Assembly (NCBI RefSeq): GCF_047496725.1 | Contig: NC_132979.1 | Span: 5,783,501 to 5,847,500, forward strand | Direction: 5' to 3' | Length of the DNA stretch: 64,000 bases | Origin: Anoplolepis gracilipes | Taxonomy: Eukaryota > Arthropoda > Insecta > Hymenoptera > Formicidae | Part shown: positions 26,394 to 40,300 of the stretch, one piece after another | How positions within the stretch are numbered: position 1 is the stretch's first letter | How the letters are laid out: every line of letters starts with the position of its first letter | Notes under the pieces: generated by a model | What the model saw: the letters and a program-made list of their open reading frames with translations, nothing else | What the model was told of the DNA's origin: nothing | Database searches by the model: none | Made by a program: the position numbers and the translations under genes

Positions 26394-28363
26394 ATATACA
26401 AAAATATAGATATATGTATATTTATATATATACAATACATAGTTTGCACGTCGACGATAATTACACGACAATCTCGCCTGGTTTTTTTTGGTTCAGAAGC
26501 GTTATACTGTTAATAACAGCGTTACCGTGCTCGAGGGTGTTGCCATAAAAGAGGGAGAGACGTACAAAGAGAGAGATACCGGCAGCAACGAGATCGTATA
26601 TGCATCTGCAGAGTAATCCATCATCGTTTTGGTCTGTCGTGTCAGAGTCGCGTGTGATAATTAATAATCGATGGCACAATGATATATCGCCCAGATAATA
26701 TCCGGTAATTTCGCAATGAAAGTAATCTTACGTGGAGAAAGTTGCTTTCGTCGAAACGTGATATCATTCGTTATGCTATTACGTTAGAAACTTCCTTATC
26801 ATGTTCGCTTCGACGTCGTAAAACGCTACACCTTGCTGCTGATATGCGTTCCTTTGTACGGTTTAGAATAAAAAATAAAAAGAATAAAATAGAGAGAAAA
26901 AAAAAGAAAGAACTTGAAATACACACTTAGGCAAACTTGTGAATATCGTGAAAATGTTTGCATATTTTCTCTAAAATCGATAACCTTTTTCGATCGATCG
27001 AAATAACTTTTTTTAATTACGAGAAAAGTAAAGGGGAATAAGTCTGTAAAAATTGTTTGCCTAAGTCTGAAATTTCGCGAAGGATGGGAAGAAAATGATG
27101 GAAAAATAGCAATTTTGCGAAATACGGAGTAATTATATACAAAAAGAACTAACTTTCTATTATTAATTATATTATTTTTTTTAATTATTGTTATCTAATT
27201 GTATTATCGTTTAATAGCGAGTTTGTCTCCCGGGGGGGGGGGGGAGCTCCCTCCTAATTTTATCCAGTAATATTATATAATTTTATTTTGATTCGTAAAA
27301 TTTGCTTCTCCTTGTTTTAAATCTGATTTTATTTATTTTCACAGAAATTTATATCCCCACGAATTAATTATTCATTCTTTTGAATTTCTTATCATTATCA
27401 TAAAAACAAGATTTGCTCGAACATATATTTCACATAAAACTGATTAAATAATAATTGGATACTTTAATCATCACACGCTATCCCTCTTTCCGTCTCCCTC
27501 CGTATTTCGCTTAGAAAAACTCGATCGCCGGAGGTATTCTGCCGGACATTCTTCACAGTCGTCATCGGACGATGGAAGTAAACGTAAGTGCAAGGAGAGA
27601 CGGTAGAAAGAAAATACGAGGAGAAAGAAAGGTGGAGGCACAGAGAGAAAGTGGTAACGCAGTCTCTCTTTCGCTTAGTAAGCTTTTCTAAATGGATGTG
27701 GCTGGATGTCTCTTTACCTTAAACAGCTGTACCCCGATAACAGCGAACATGAACTGTAGGAGATAGGTGACCAACATAATGTTGCCGATCGTTTTAATGG
27801 CGACAATCACACACTTCACTACGTACTTTTTTCACGTAGCGTTTTCAGTTGCGGACGAGCAGGGGCGAGCGAGCACAGCGGGGAACACGTGGGGTGGTGA
27901 GAGAGTGAGAGAAAACAAAAAAAATAGAGTATAGCATTAATTTCGGGTGACCAGGTATCACACCAGGGGCGGGGGGGGGAGGGAAACTTATAGGGGTGGG
28001 GGGGGGGGTCGAGTGGTGGAAGTTCTCGCCGCGATTCAAATTTTTTTGTCTTTTTTCCAATTAGTCTCATCGTCTCGTTCGCGCTTCTTACAGTCGCTCT
28101 TTTAACGCTTGTTTTAGCTCGCTAGGCTCGATTATTATCCTCCCTCGTGCTGTCTCTGTTGTATTTTACAAATTTCATTTACACACGCGGCGATACACGA
28201 TTCGTCCGATACCTTTGAAAGTTGCGCAGCTTCTCTCTCTGTTTCTCTCCATGAACATCGCTCTCGATTCGAGATTTTTCAAAGCTCTCTCTTTTTCGAT
28301 TTGCCCTCACTTTTTTCTTTTTTTTTTTTTTTTTTTTGTGGGGGAGGGGGGGTTTACTCCTCT

Positions 28364-28397
<34 letters not shown>

Positions 28398-28642
28398 CAT
28401 CGTGAACTAAGCCCTCGCCATCCATCCAACCCATCAGTGCTCGATGTTTTTTCTCGGCAATGCACCTATGGGGTTTTTGGACCGGGAAACCTCGGCGTTT
28501 CCTCGTCGAAAGTCGACTTTGCATGAGCGACCACGAGCGTGTTCGGTAAATCGATTACGTCTGTGAATCGTGTGGGATATCGCTCGTTCGGGTCGCTTCT
28601 CGATAAAACTGACAGGTACCGCGCTGAAAGCTGTTATCGTTT

Positions 28643-28687
<45 letters not shown>

Positions 28688-29432
28688 TATAAATCTTGAA
28701 AATTACAAGAATTGGAACTATGTGAAAAACTTGTTACGAAGAACGTAACTCCAATAATGGATATATCATATACAATAACGTCGTTATTTATATTTCATTG
28801 ATCAACTATACGATTACATTCTCTCTCGTACATCTGTTATAAAAAACACATGCTGCTGCGGTGTGAAACTTCACCATCTTTGCCATAACTTTTCCCGAAA
28901 CATTCTTTCCCTTTTATTCGTTACTTTAAGTATTACATGTATAGGTATACATTCCCACACACACGCAAGATTTAAACCTATATAAAAAAAGAAATGCTAC
29001 TCTCAATTTTGTCTCAAGGATAAAATTGCTCTGCCGCTTCTCCCGCGACGGATGTCGCGTCGCAGAAATCTTCGCGGATTCCTCGGAAGCTAAAAATTCC
29101 TCCTCGCAAGCTCGACCGACGTCGCACCGAGAGCGTCATTTATTACCCCGCGCAACGTTTATCACCCTTCTGTTTATCGCGCCTGCAGACAATATTGTAT
29201 TGCGATCGCTGTTTGCGCGCATTTTGAAAAAGAGCGACGCATCTTCACCCTCTCGCACCCTGTCGATCGAGAAATCGAGACCAGGCGGTTCGCGGAGCTA
29301 GCTTGCGCTTAGCTACTTTTCTGTACACCCAATACCGAGTCGCATACATGTGTGTGTACATTTGTGTGTGTGCGTGTGAGAGGGAGATATGGTAGGGTGA
29401 TCGATACACATGAAACTACGAGCGATATATAC

Positions 29433-29467
<35 letters not shown>

Positions 29468-31304
29468 TGTATATACAGATAAAGAGAGAGAGAGAAAGAG
29501 AGAGAAATATATATATGTATATATAGATAGAGAAAGAGAGAGATAGATATATAGATAAGTGGATAGAGATAGACAAGTAAGATAGATATAATGTTTTCGG
29601 ACTGAACAACTTGTCTCTGCCTAAGATTAATAATCAAAACAAGCTAATATAAACGTAGCCTAAAGAATGTCAACTATTCTGTCATCTTCTCTCTATGTGT
29701 ATGCGTACGTGTGTGGGTGTGTATGTGTGTGGGTGTGTTGCTCTACATCTTCCCCTATTACATTATTAAACGTCGACTTCTATATTTTGATATCCTTCAT
29801 TAGTTTACAATAGTGAATATCATTTTTCTATCAATATATTGTTGGCGAAATATTTCGTTATATCCTTTATCGAGGGAAGAACTTTAATATCTCTTACGAA
29901 GCACTTGATACTCTTGTCCGCGAGTGTTTAAGAAGCGTTCTATATATACTTCGATTGGAAAATTAATGATACTTGTAAGCTATATAAGACGATGACAAGT
30001 TCGATAAAGGATTAACGTGATCGCAAAACGATCTATCATCGCTTCGCGATATAGAGCTAATCAAAATAAATTTGAGGTTTGTAACATCTAATTTAATCTA
30101 ATCGACATTGATTCACCTAATAGTCTTCCATCGAGCTCGTCTAATAAGTTTATGAGACTTTATACGAATCTTCTGTTATCGATCTCGACTGCTCTTGAAT
30201 TAGAGTCGAAAATTCTGCTAAATAATGATTCGAGAAACTTTCCCAGTTCTGATTTGTTTGCTTTTATTCAACTCGAAAGCATAATAACTAAAGACTACAT
30301 AAATCAACTATACCTAGATGTGTAATCATCGTTCATTTTAGTACCGAAATATCTTGACTTGGCGTCAGATTCTATGCAACAAAGGTCAAGATTAAATATT
30401 GAAGATTCGAATTTGATCGATCAGGATAAAAAAAAAAAAAAAAAAAAGAAAGAAATCTTTGCTCCTTCTGTTTCTAATTGATCTTAAATTCAAATCTTTA
30501 ATTTTTAATTTCAATATATATCTTCAATGGAATAGTCTGATACTGATTTTCGTAGCATTAACAAAATCGAACGATGAGAATCGATGATTTCTAAGCCTAC
30601 GAAAACGGACGAAAAAGGAAATTGCCGTGGTGCTTCCTTTTGCAGCAATTATGGGTCTGTGTGCGCGTATAGGGACCACTTTTCGTGATCTTTTCCCCTT
30701 TCGGTTATCCGGCAGCAGAGTCCCGCGGCGAGTTGATCTTACGAGAAAGAAAAGAAAAGAAAAAATAGTGCCCTTTTCTTCTTCTCCTTCACCTTTCTCT
30801 CTCATGTTAATATAGCGGCACACCACTCAGCAACGCTCAGCCGGCACAAGCATGCAATTCTCAAACATCCTCTACTACTCAATCTTAAAATCACGAAGGC
30901 TGCGTGAGTTTTAATTTCTTTCTTTTTTAGGGGTGGATAAAAGTGCGTGTGTGTGTGTGTGTGTGTATGTGTAAAAAGATAAAAATTAAAGGAATTAATA
31001 CACCCTTGGCTTCGCTTGAAAGATATAAATGTCTCTGTAAATATGCGTCCGCCAAGCATATATGTTTGTTGGGGGAGATCGGCACCGCTCGAACCGTATA
31101 TTGAAGGATATCTTATTTAAATAATCATGAAAGCAATTGTGTATATCTTTGTAGATGAAAGGGTCCCTTCATTTCTACAAAAAAAAAAAAAAAAAAAAAA
31201 ATAAACGAATCAAAGAATATATATTATGTGATCTAAGCAATCATTAGCATAATTCTATATATATAAGTATACTTCAGAGAAAAGGAAAAATTGTTTCAAG
31301 TTAC

Positions 31305-31342
<38 letters not shown>

Positions 31343-34300
31343 CATTTTTATTAATAGTTAATTCAATAATTTTTGTGTGATTTTTTTCGGCTCGTATCGA
31401 TCTGCCCCGATTATCTATAGTGCATAAAAAACTCTGTATATTAATATATACAACCAAGTAATTAAAGTTACCTTTTATTTCTTTTATGTCTTTTTCTTTA
31501 AGACATCAGTAATTTCATAAAAGTACAATCAAAGAAGTCCCGAAAAGATAATTGAAAGCTAATCTGAGATCTTATTTACAAGTATCTCTTTCAAGCTAAA
31601 GTTTGTCTCAATATATCAATATATATTTTTTTCAGCCCTTTCATTTTTTAAAAAGCACTCCTAGCAGTCTTTTTTTTATGCTGTTTACAAGATATTCATC
31701 GTCTCATCCACGTCATCAAATCCTTTGAGGACTCTTTTAAACTTTGAAAAAAAAAAGAAATTATACGAAACGTGGTTCTGATGCGTGGCTTGATGAGCTC
31801 ATACACGATTTTTCTCTCTTTTTTAGAGTTAAAATCATCAAAAGACATCAATTATGACAACGTGGACAAGATTTAAAATTAAAACGGCGAATGTCTTAAA
31901 CGGCAATCCACAAAGAGACTAAAGCTTGAACATTTTTTTTACGCACTATAAATATACGTGTATATGTGAATGTATGTGGATTTGTGCGTGTTAATGCGTG
32001 ATTATTTTCATGTTGTACAGCGATGATTTGTAATTTATCAAGTCTCGAGCAGCAAAAGGCCTCGTGATGCCAAAAAGAAGAAGAATAAAGATATACAATA
32101 TGTGTATATATAAAAAAAGAGTATATCGTAGGTGTGTTCAGCTGATGGGAGCAAAAAACGAAAGCCGAAAGAGCAAAGGCATGTTAGGCCTTGCGTAAAG
32201 CGGCTTTTTTTGTTTACACTAGACACTAGACTATCCCCAATCTGCTTTTGAGCTGTCGTCTCATCTCCCCCCGGTCGCTCATCCACTATATATACGTTCA
32301 TATAATACTATATTACATCGGCGTAGCGATCTACTATAATGAGATCAAATGGAGTAATCGAGACCATTGGATAAATAAGCTAATGCTGCGTGATTTTTCT
32401 TAAAAGAGTATAGTTGTTCAAAACTGTCAAAATAGACATGCGAGTAGTTTGATTAGCTTTGCAATTCTTAAAAAAATATTAAAAAACTGTAACCGCAAAA
32501 TTTTTTTATCATTAAAGTCATTGTGTTATCCATTCTATCCAAAGATTTTAATTACTTCACTCGATCTTCTTTACAGATTTTTTTTTCTCTTCACAATCGT
32601 GGACCATACATCATGGATTGTATTGTTGTATTATTCTAATTATTTCCACTATTTTTTGATAATCTGATTTCTAGCAAACAATTATAACTCAATTTAGTTC
32701 TGAACAAAATAGGTAGATATATCGAACATGTTGATATTGAAACAAAACAGAGAATCACATGAAAGAAACTTTCGCGGCGGAAAATCGTATATATATCAAT
32801 TAGTGCGTGTGTGTGTGTGTAGGACAAAATTGTTCTGTCTCTTTGTAATAATTTTGAATAAAATCGTACAGGTGTACATGCGTAAAAAATCATTATGCGA
32901 TATAATATTTCTCGAGCTGCTTTTGTTTCTATAGTCTAGCGAAAACAGTGTTCGTGTAATTTTTTCTGTTTTTCACAAACGCGAAATCACAACAGCGTTT
33001 TTCTTGTTCTGATACTATCAACAAATAATACTGTAAATGATGTGACTTTTGTATTTTCTGGGAATTTATTTAATATTCAAAATGATGTATGTCTCTATCA
33101 TGATTCGGATTATAGAGTCATGCTGTATATCAGAGAAATAGTAGATCACATTTCTTATAATTAAATCATTGAAAACTGTCATTAAAGAATTACTTTCATA
33201 CTAAACTCAAGACATTATATATTATCATGTATTGAAACATAAATGGCTTTAAAAAGAGAAAATCTTTCAAATAAAGCTCACTCTCACGCGTTTCTCTCAA
33301 AATTTCAGTACTTGGTCCAATTTTAACGTAACAAAATAAAAAGCAATAAATATATAAACTTATACATCATGAAGGATTATCTATATTCTGTCATATAATG
33401 AATCTTTTCAATTATAAAAATCTATCTGATAAAAATCTATTCTTTCTCTTTTAGTTCTTTAAAAAATCGTCTAATATACAATTTTATTGCAATATTTCTA
33501 TAAACATTTATAAGTGTAGTATTATTTACAAACAAAATATAGAAATAAAAGGATCGTCAAGTTATACATACACCAATGATGTGGCTATTGAAGGATTCAA
33601 CATCGGTTTATTATTGTATGAGCTACGTCAATGTAAAAAAATGGGACAATAAAGGCGAACAGTCAAGTTGGCCTTCGATAATAAAGGAACGCTGACGTAC
33701 AATCTTATATAGAAGGAAACACAAAAAATATGCAATCATAGCCTCCGTGAGAGGTTTCGGGGAGAGTGTCGAGACAAGAAACCTAATTAATAAGTAAGTT
33801 ACACGCCAAAAACAGCTTGTTTTATGGGGGTGGGGGGGGGGAGGGTACCCAGAGGTGCATCTGTCAGAGAAAACAACATTTGCCTCGTGCTCGTACCACT
33901 CCGACGATTATTTTCCCACATGTCATTGTCGCGCACGTATTGATCGATATTTATTGTATTGTCGAATCGAGACATTCTCTTTAATTGGATCACGAGTTCG
34001 TTAATTCCGTAACGTGACACGGAATCGCACGTGAATCATCGATCCGTATCGATATTGTCTGGGATTGAAAGCTTTCTGCGACGATCATTGATGAAACTTA
34101 CCCCGAGTTATATGTTCACACAAATGTGTAGAAAAATGTGCAAAACGGTGATAAAAAAATCGTCAAAATCACGTGCGCGTGATAAAAATCTGGTGTGCAG
34201 AAAAAGCACATGATAAAATATTTGATTCAATTCTAAAGCGAAAAAAGCTTTTAAACACGTATGGTCTCTCAAAAAAAATAGAGAGATTCAGTCGTGCTCT

Positions 34301-37300
34301 TCCCTCAAGATCACTCCAATTTACAATTAGATAATGCTCGCGGAAACAGACGTTAATCGATTGCGAACCCGAGTGCGTATTTCGCAGAGCGGAAATAATC
34401 GTCGAAGAAGCTGCCGAGATGTCGAGCAAAGGCGTACTTAAGTAGCTAGGTAGTAGTTGTAATAGTAGTAGTGGTGAATATGGTGATGGTGAGTTGTATT
34501 TTTTTTTTTTTTTTTTTTTTTTGGCTGAGGTTGCATTAAAAAATGTGTGGACAAACGGATGAATAAATGTTGAAGAGTCTAGTCTTGAGAGAGATAGAGA
34601 CAGAAAGGATGGGAGTACAGGGTTGACAATGAAATTTTTTTAACAGACGGAGTACGGGGGCGAGGGCCGGGGGAGAGAGTATCAATTGATAAAACATTCT
34701 GCCACTCTAGTGTATACTACAAGAGATTCGAAGGAGAGCTTTTTCAGGGCCGTGTCGGTGTATCGGGGCCCGATAATCCTACCTTGAAGAGCTGTACGCC
34801 AATGACGGCGAACACGAACTGCAGGAGGCTGGTGACGAGGACTATGTTTCCGATAGTCTTTACCGCTACGATGACGCACTGTACTACGTGCTGGGTTCAT
34901 AACATTAATTCACAATATATATATATATATTCGCCCTTCGATGAGATGGAGAGATGGAAGTTATTAACTTTAAACACTTTTAGCGATTTGGCCGGCGACG
35001 AGTTCGAGTAGCTCTCTCGAAAAAGTTGCGGAAAGCGTTGTAGAGAGCAAACCAAAATCCGGACGTCTCAAGTTTCTTTAATTAATTACGAATTCGATTA
35101 TTTTAATTTTTAAATTAAAAAGAACTGCACGTCTTTTTAATCCACTCAAGGAGATTTTGCTATTTTTCTTTTAATCGGTTAGGAAAACAAAATTAATAAT
35201 AAATAATATTTATATCTTGTATGTAGAAAATAAATTGTCGCGCGATACGAATTTTCGGAATGCGTGGGAACGAATAATAATAATAATAATAATAATAACT
35301 CGTTTGCGCGATTTTTCCAAAGTTAGCTCGGCGTTCTCTTCCACCATTTGTATTGAATAATCGCGACTTCACATGGCAATCACGGTCGGATTAACGGGAG
35401 CGTACTCTTTAATTTAGCTGGCTGTGGACATTACGGTATATTATGCCTCTGGCGTTACGTTCTACTATAAGGACGCGTATGCTGTGTGAATCGGGCCGGT
35501 TTTAGCGGACTTGCGGATAGGTGAGACAAATGAAAGAGATACCTTTAATCCCTTGGCGCGATTGATGGCACGCAGCGGCCTCAAAACACGAAGTACCCGG
35601 AGTACCTTGATGAAGGAGAACGCGCCAGAGCTGTAAATATATACATAAATACATACGATAAATAATAGTATTAATATAAATCAAATGCAAAAAAAATTAC
35701 ATCTAAAGCGAGCTTTCAAATAATTAAACTTTCTTCGAATTTTAATATTCATTTCAAATTCACATAACTTTCATATAATACTATGATATAAAAAAATTGC
35801 ACAATTACAAATAGATATAAAATTATACAGTCTTAATGAAAAATTCAACAGACAATTACAATGATATATAGCTACGCAGATAGTTAAAAAAATAGCTTTT
35901 CTACATTTTTTTTGAATTTTTACATGTAAGACTGAGTTAAAAATATTGATATGTGATAAAGAAAAGAGACATGTAATGAAGAAAAAATACATATATATAT
36001 ATACCTGACAGACATGGAAACGAGAGAAGCACAAACGACGAGGAGATCGAGCAGATTAAAAGCTGATCGACAAAACGCGCCCTCGTGGATGATGAAGCCG
36101 TACGAGATCATTTTGAGACAGATTTCGATCGTGAAGACAGTAGTGAAGAAGTAGTCAAAGTGATTCAATATCTGTAACATAACAGACATATGTACGTCAT
36201 ATTTATTTCAGACACTATTTTTACATTGATATTTCGATAATTTCGCATTTAAAGTTTTGAAAGAACGAATATTTCAACGATGTTGTTAAAAAAAAAAGAA
36301 TCAAGCATCGATTCATCTTTCAATGCGATTTAAATACCCGATTTCTGTCCGACGAGGCTCTTAGCGGATCTTCGGCGGCCAACATGGCGGAGGAAATCAT
36401 AATGCAGATGAGTATCACATTGCTGAAGTAACTGTGATTGCAAAACCAATGGCAGAAGATGCGAATCCTGCGAAAAAACACACGATCTAAATGAGTTGGT
36501 TGAAAGAGAGATTCGGAAAAAAATGCAGGAAATTTAATGTCAAATTAGCTTTCATCTTTATTTTTGTTATTGGAAAATAAAAAGCCTTAAGAAACTTTTA
36601 TATATATATATACCTATTAGTGCTTGAAAAAATAAAGAATGCCGAACCGGCTGGTATCGGTTCCTTTTTGGTGGCCATATTGTACTCAGACATTCTTCGC
36701 GGTCTGGCTGATACTTCTTGTCCGTCATCTGAAAGACAATTTGATCTCTTTTTTTATAATTTTACAGATATTTTGTTCCATTCATTATTGCATTTCTGTA
36801 TCAGAGATATTGATATCTTAAAATCATTAGATCGAAAAGTATCACCGTTTTTTTTTCATTATCAATTCTTGAAACAAACGAAAATTAAAATAATGAAAGT
36901 ACCTTGCATTTCCTCCTCTCCACCTTCTTCCTCTTCCTCTTCTTCCACTTCTTCGTCAGATTCAATGTTGATACGCACTTTGTGCGTATTCATATCTTCA
37001 CTTTTCTCCGATCTGTAATTAGCGATAATTATTCAACATAAATTAACGTTCTAACAACTTTTCTAAAATTGATCATTACGAATTTGGCCGTGGCAATCTT
37101 TAAATTTTATCTGAAATCTATACCTATAAAACATAAAAAAATAATTATATATATTTATATTTATTTATTAAATTTATTAAAAAATTTAGTAACGCAATTA
37201 GTAAAACTGACTGATAAATAATTATCGAAATATTAATATAATTGAAAAAGATAGAAATCTTCAGTTATTTTTACAAAAGTATATGATTTACAATATAAGA

Positions 37301-40300
37301 TATTAATATCTCGATAATTAAGATCTCGGTAAATTTCACTAAATTTTTAAATAAATTTTTTTAATTAGCTGCATAATTTTTATATTCGCAGTGTGAGAAT
37401 TCAAGAATCATTAACGAAAGGGTATAGTATAGTGAGAATTACAGAGCACCGTATGTTGCTAATCTTTGAATCGCGATTATTGACTCTGGCAAATCCTTTC
37501 GTATATTACTGGCCATGATTGCATTGCTTAAGGAGAAAAGGGGAGAGAGGTGTGCGTGTATTAACTGCTCTCTAATCTCGTGCCGTGTGATAATGCAAGC
37601 TGCTGTATTATTACACAATTTACGCCACGTTACGCGAGAAAGGGCTTACGTTTCGGTATCGAGTGCGGCTTCGTAGTCCTCCATTGTCTCGTTAGGATCC
37701 TGTTCGAGATCTGTCCCGGCACCCTCATCCTCCCCACCGGTTCCCTCACCCCCGTCATCACCGACTTCGCCACTAACTTCGTCCCTTGCTGGTGAACCGC
37801 TACGAGATTTATTTTTCTCCGCCTAAAAGGTAGAGAAAGGGGAGATTATCTGTCAAGTGATTCTGTAGGAAAACAATCAGTAACAATGATCTCCGTGAAA
37901 AAAGTGTTCCATTAAAATACGACAGCGTGCTTTTTGAAATTTCAGAGGTAAAATGTTTAACGAATTAAAAGAACAATTAAAAGTTTAATAAAAAATTTCT
38001 CATTACACATCTTTAAATTGCGATTAATTTTTTAGAATTATTAATTAATTTGTTAATTCATAATAACGGACGTTATCTAGTAGTGATAAAAGATGAGTAA
38101 AAATCAGACTATTTAGTCGATAAAAATTAACTTAATTTTAATTATTATTTTACTTGTATATGTATTTATTATTATATTCATTAGACTGTCCTTTTTGTCA
38201 AACATATTGCAGAGAGATATTTTTCAACATAAAATTTAAATATAAATATAAAATTTATTAAGGTTTGTCAGTAAAAATAATCTATGAAATATATATTAGA
38301 AATTTAAATAAAAAATTAGATTAGTACAGTACTTTTGAATAATTATTATTTTGCTGAATAATGTCAAAGAAAATCTATTATCGACTAATTAAATTCTGTA
38401 GTCAATATTGTACGTATTCCGACGAGATTGATATCATTAATATGCAAAAAGCTCTTGCTACAAGCTGATAATGTAAATAAGAACATAAATCCATACATAT
38501 CCAAATATTTGATTTATGATCGTTATCGTAGCATCACTTGCTGAATTTACAAACTAATTATGTCTCTCTCATTAACATTCCTACATATCTATAAGATAAT
38601 AACGTGTTCATTTATTTACATAGAAAGAAACGTGAGAATCCTTTTTCCATTCCCGTATAAAATCGTAAAACGAACGTGATATGAAACATTCGTAATAAAA
38701 AGTTTAATTCGACAGGGAGCAGTAAATTTTTTTATTACCGTGATCTCATGACTTAAAAGTGTAGTGAGGTGCTGCTTGCATTGTAAAAGGAAGCTATATA
38801 TTTTCCTTACTACTTGTTAGATTGCTGTTGGTAAACAACAGTAGAAATGGTACGCTGCATATTCGTTTCAAATATTGATTCGTTATCATACAACTTGTTT
38901 TTACTATCGAAAAAAGTGAAAAAAAAGTATATATAAAACTTTATATATATATTATAAAAATACAAATTTATACATATAATTTTATAAATGTGTGAGTGTA
39001 TGTATGAAAAAATTAGAGAAAAAATAATATTAAAAGTATAAATATATATTCAAAATATGTGGAAATTTTTTAAAAATATTGAATATAGAAATTGTATATT
39101 AAATAAAGCAATGTACGAATTTTTTATTAATGTAACGAGAATACATTAAAGAAATGTACGCTTTATAGCGGCATAGAATTTCCACGGCGCATTTGACAGT
39201 TTTTCATCAATGTTATTCCGCTGTTAGAAGTATGATTAATCAGCTTTTGAACTTTGTCGCGGTGGTTTTAAATTACCTTACGAGTAAAATTGCGTTGCTT
39301 GCATTTCGTAGCGTCGTAAATTGCAATAGCTATACATTTGATAAAAGTAGGATGTTAATATATATAGTCATTTTTTCGAATAACGGTTTTCTCGGTGTAA
39401 CATTCATAGTAATTTGGGCCAGTTTTATACCATTTATTTAAATCAATATTTTTTGATATTTACTTGAAAAAAAAAATACAGCAAAGAAAATTTCTATTAT
39501 AATGCTAATGCGACATACTTTGACAAATTCAAGAGTCAATCTTTTTCTTAAAGAACTTTTTTCAAGGAAGATTAATACTTCATGTAAAAAACTTGCAATT
39601 AAAATTTCATTTCAAGATACAATCGACACGCATGATTGATGAGATATTATACCATTAAAGATTAATGGGATTCTAGAAGACATTGTATTTGAATCTAGAC
39701 AGTATTAGAACACGAGAAGAAAATTAATTCATCGGCCGAATTAATATTATGAGATCGATAAATTTTATGGGACAAAATCCCGACAAAGTTTGACAGTTTC
39801 GCGCGTGTCGTCGCGTCGGTACAGCATGGTACAGTGAAAGAAAATTGAAGCAACATTCTTTTTATCGTCCTTTACGAACGTTAAACGCGACTCTCATTTA
39901 CCAGGATGGGCGTCGTCCTGTCGTCGTCATGATTTTAGACTCATTCGAGCGGACTCGCATTGTTCATGATATGCTTCGCGATCATTCCTGGCAAATGCTT
40001 TGCGCGATGTAAAAGTCGCTTCTCTGAGAGATCGGACAGTCAAATTAGCCTGATCGCTTGTAGACATCCGAAAGAAACAGATCGTTCGAGATTTATGCAG
40101 TTTTAAAATTTTTCAGGAAAGCAACGACGTATATTTACGCGCGAATTTATTAATTCGACATTTTTTACATTAAAAAATAGTAGGTACATGTGTGAGTACA
40201 TATTTTAGTATTACACGTTAATTTCATGGAAAAGTTGAAAAGCGTGATAAGCGTTTTAATATTAAATCAGCTGTTGTATAAAAAGCACACACTTTACATA

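Larger units (their letters stand above)
27826..34782 (-). other. Ca-alpha1D: intron interval between alternative IIIS5 exons (7 kb)
   Basis: Repeat-rich: paired poly(T) runs (28317-28337, 28367-28397), AT and AG microsatellites, G-rich tracts at 27966-28008 and 33826-33843. No additional IIIS5-like exon could be read on either strand. Confidence 0.55.

Noticed and set aside
29026..29301. 91-codon + strand ORF in a GC-richer patch
   Set aside because: No motif, no flanking splice sites, antisense in the IIIS5 interval.
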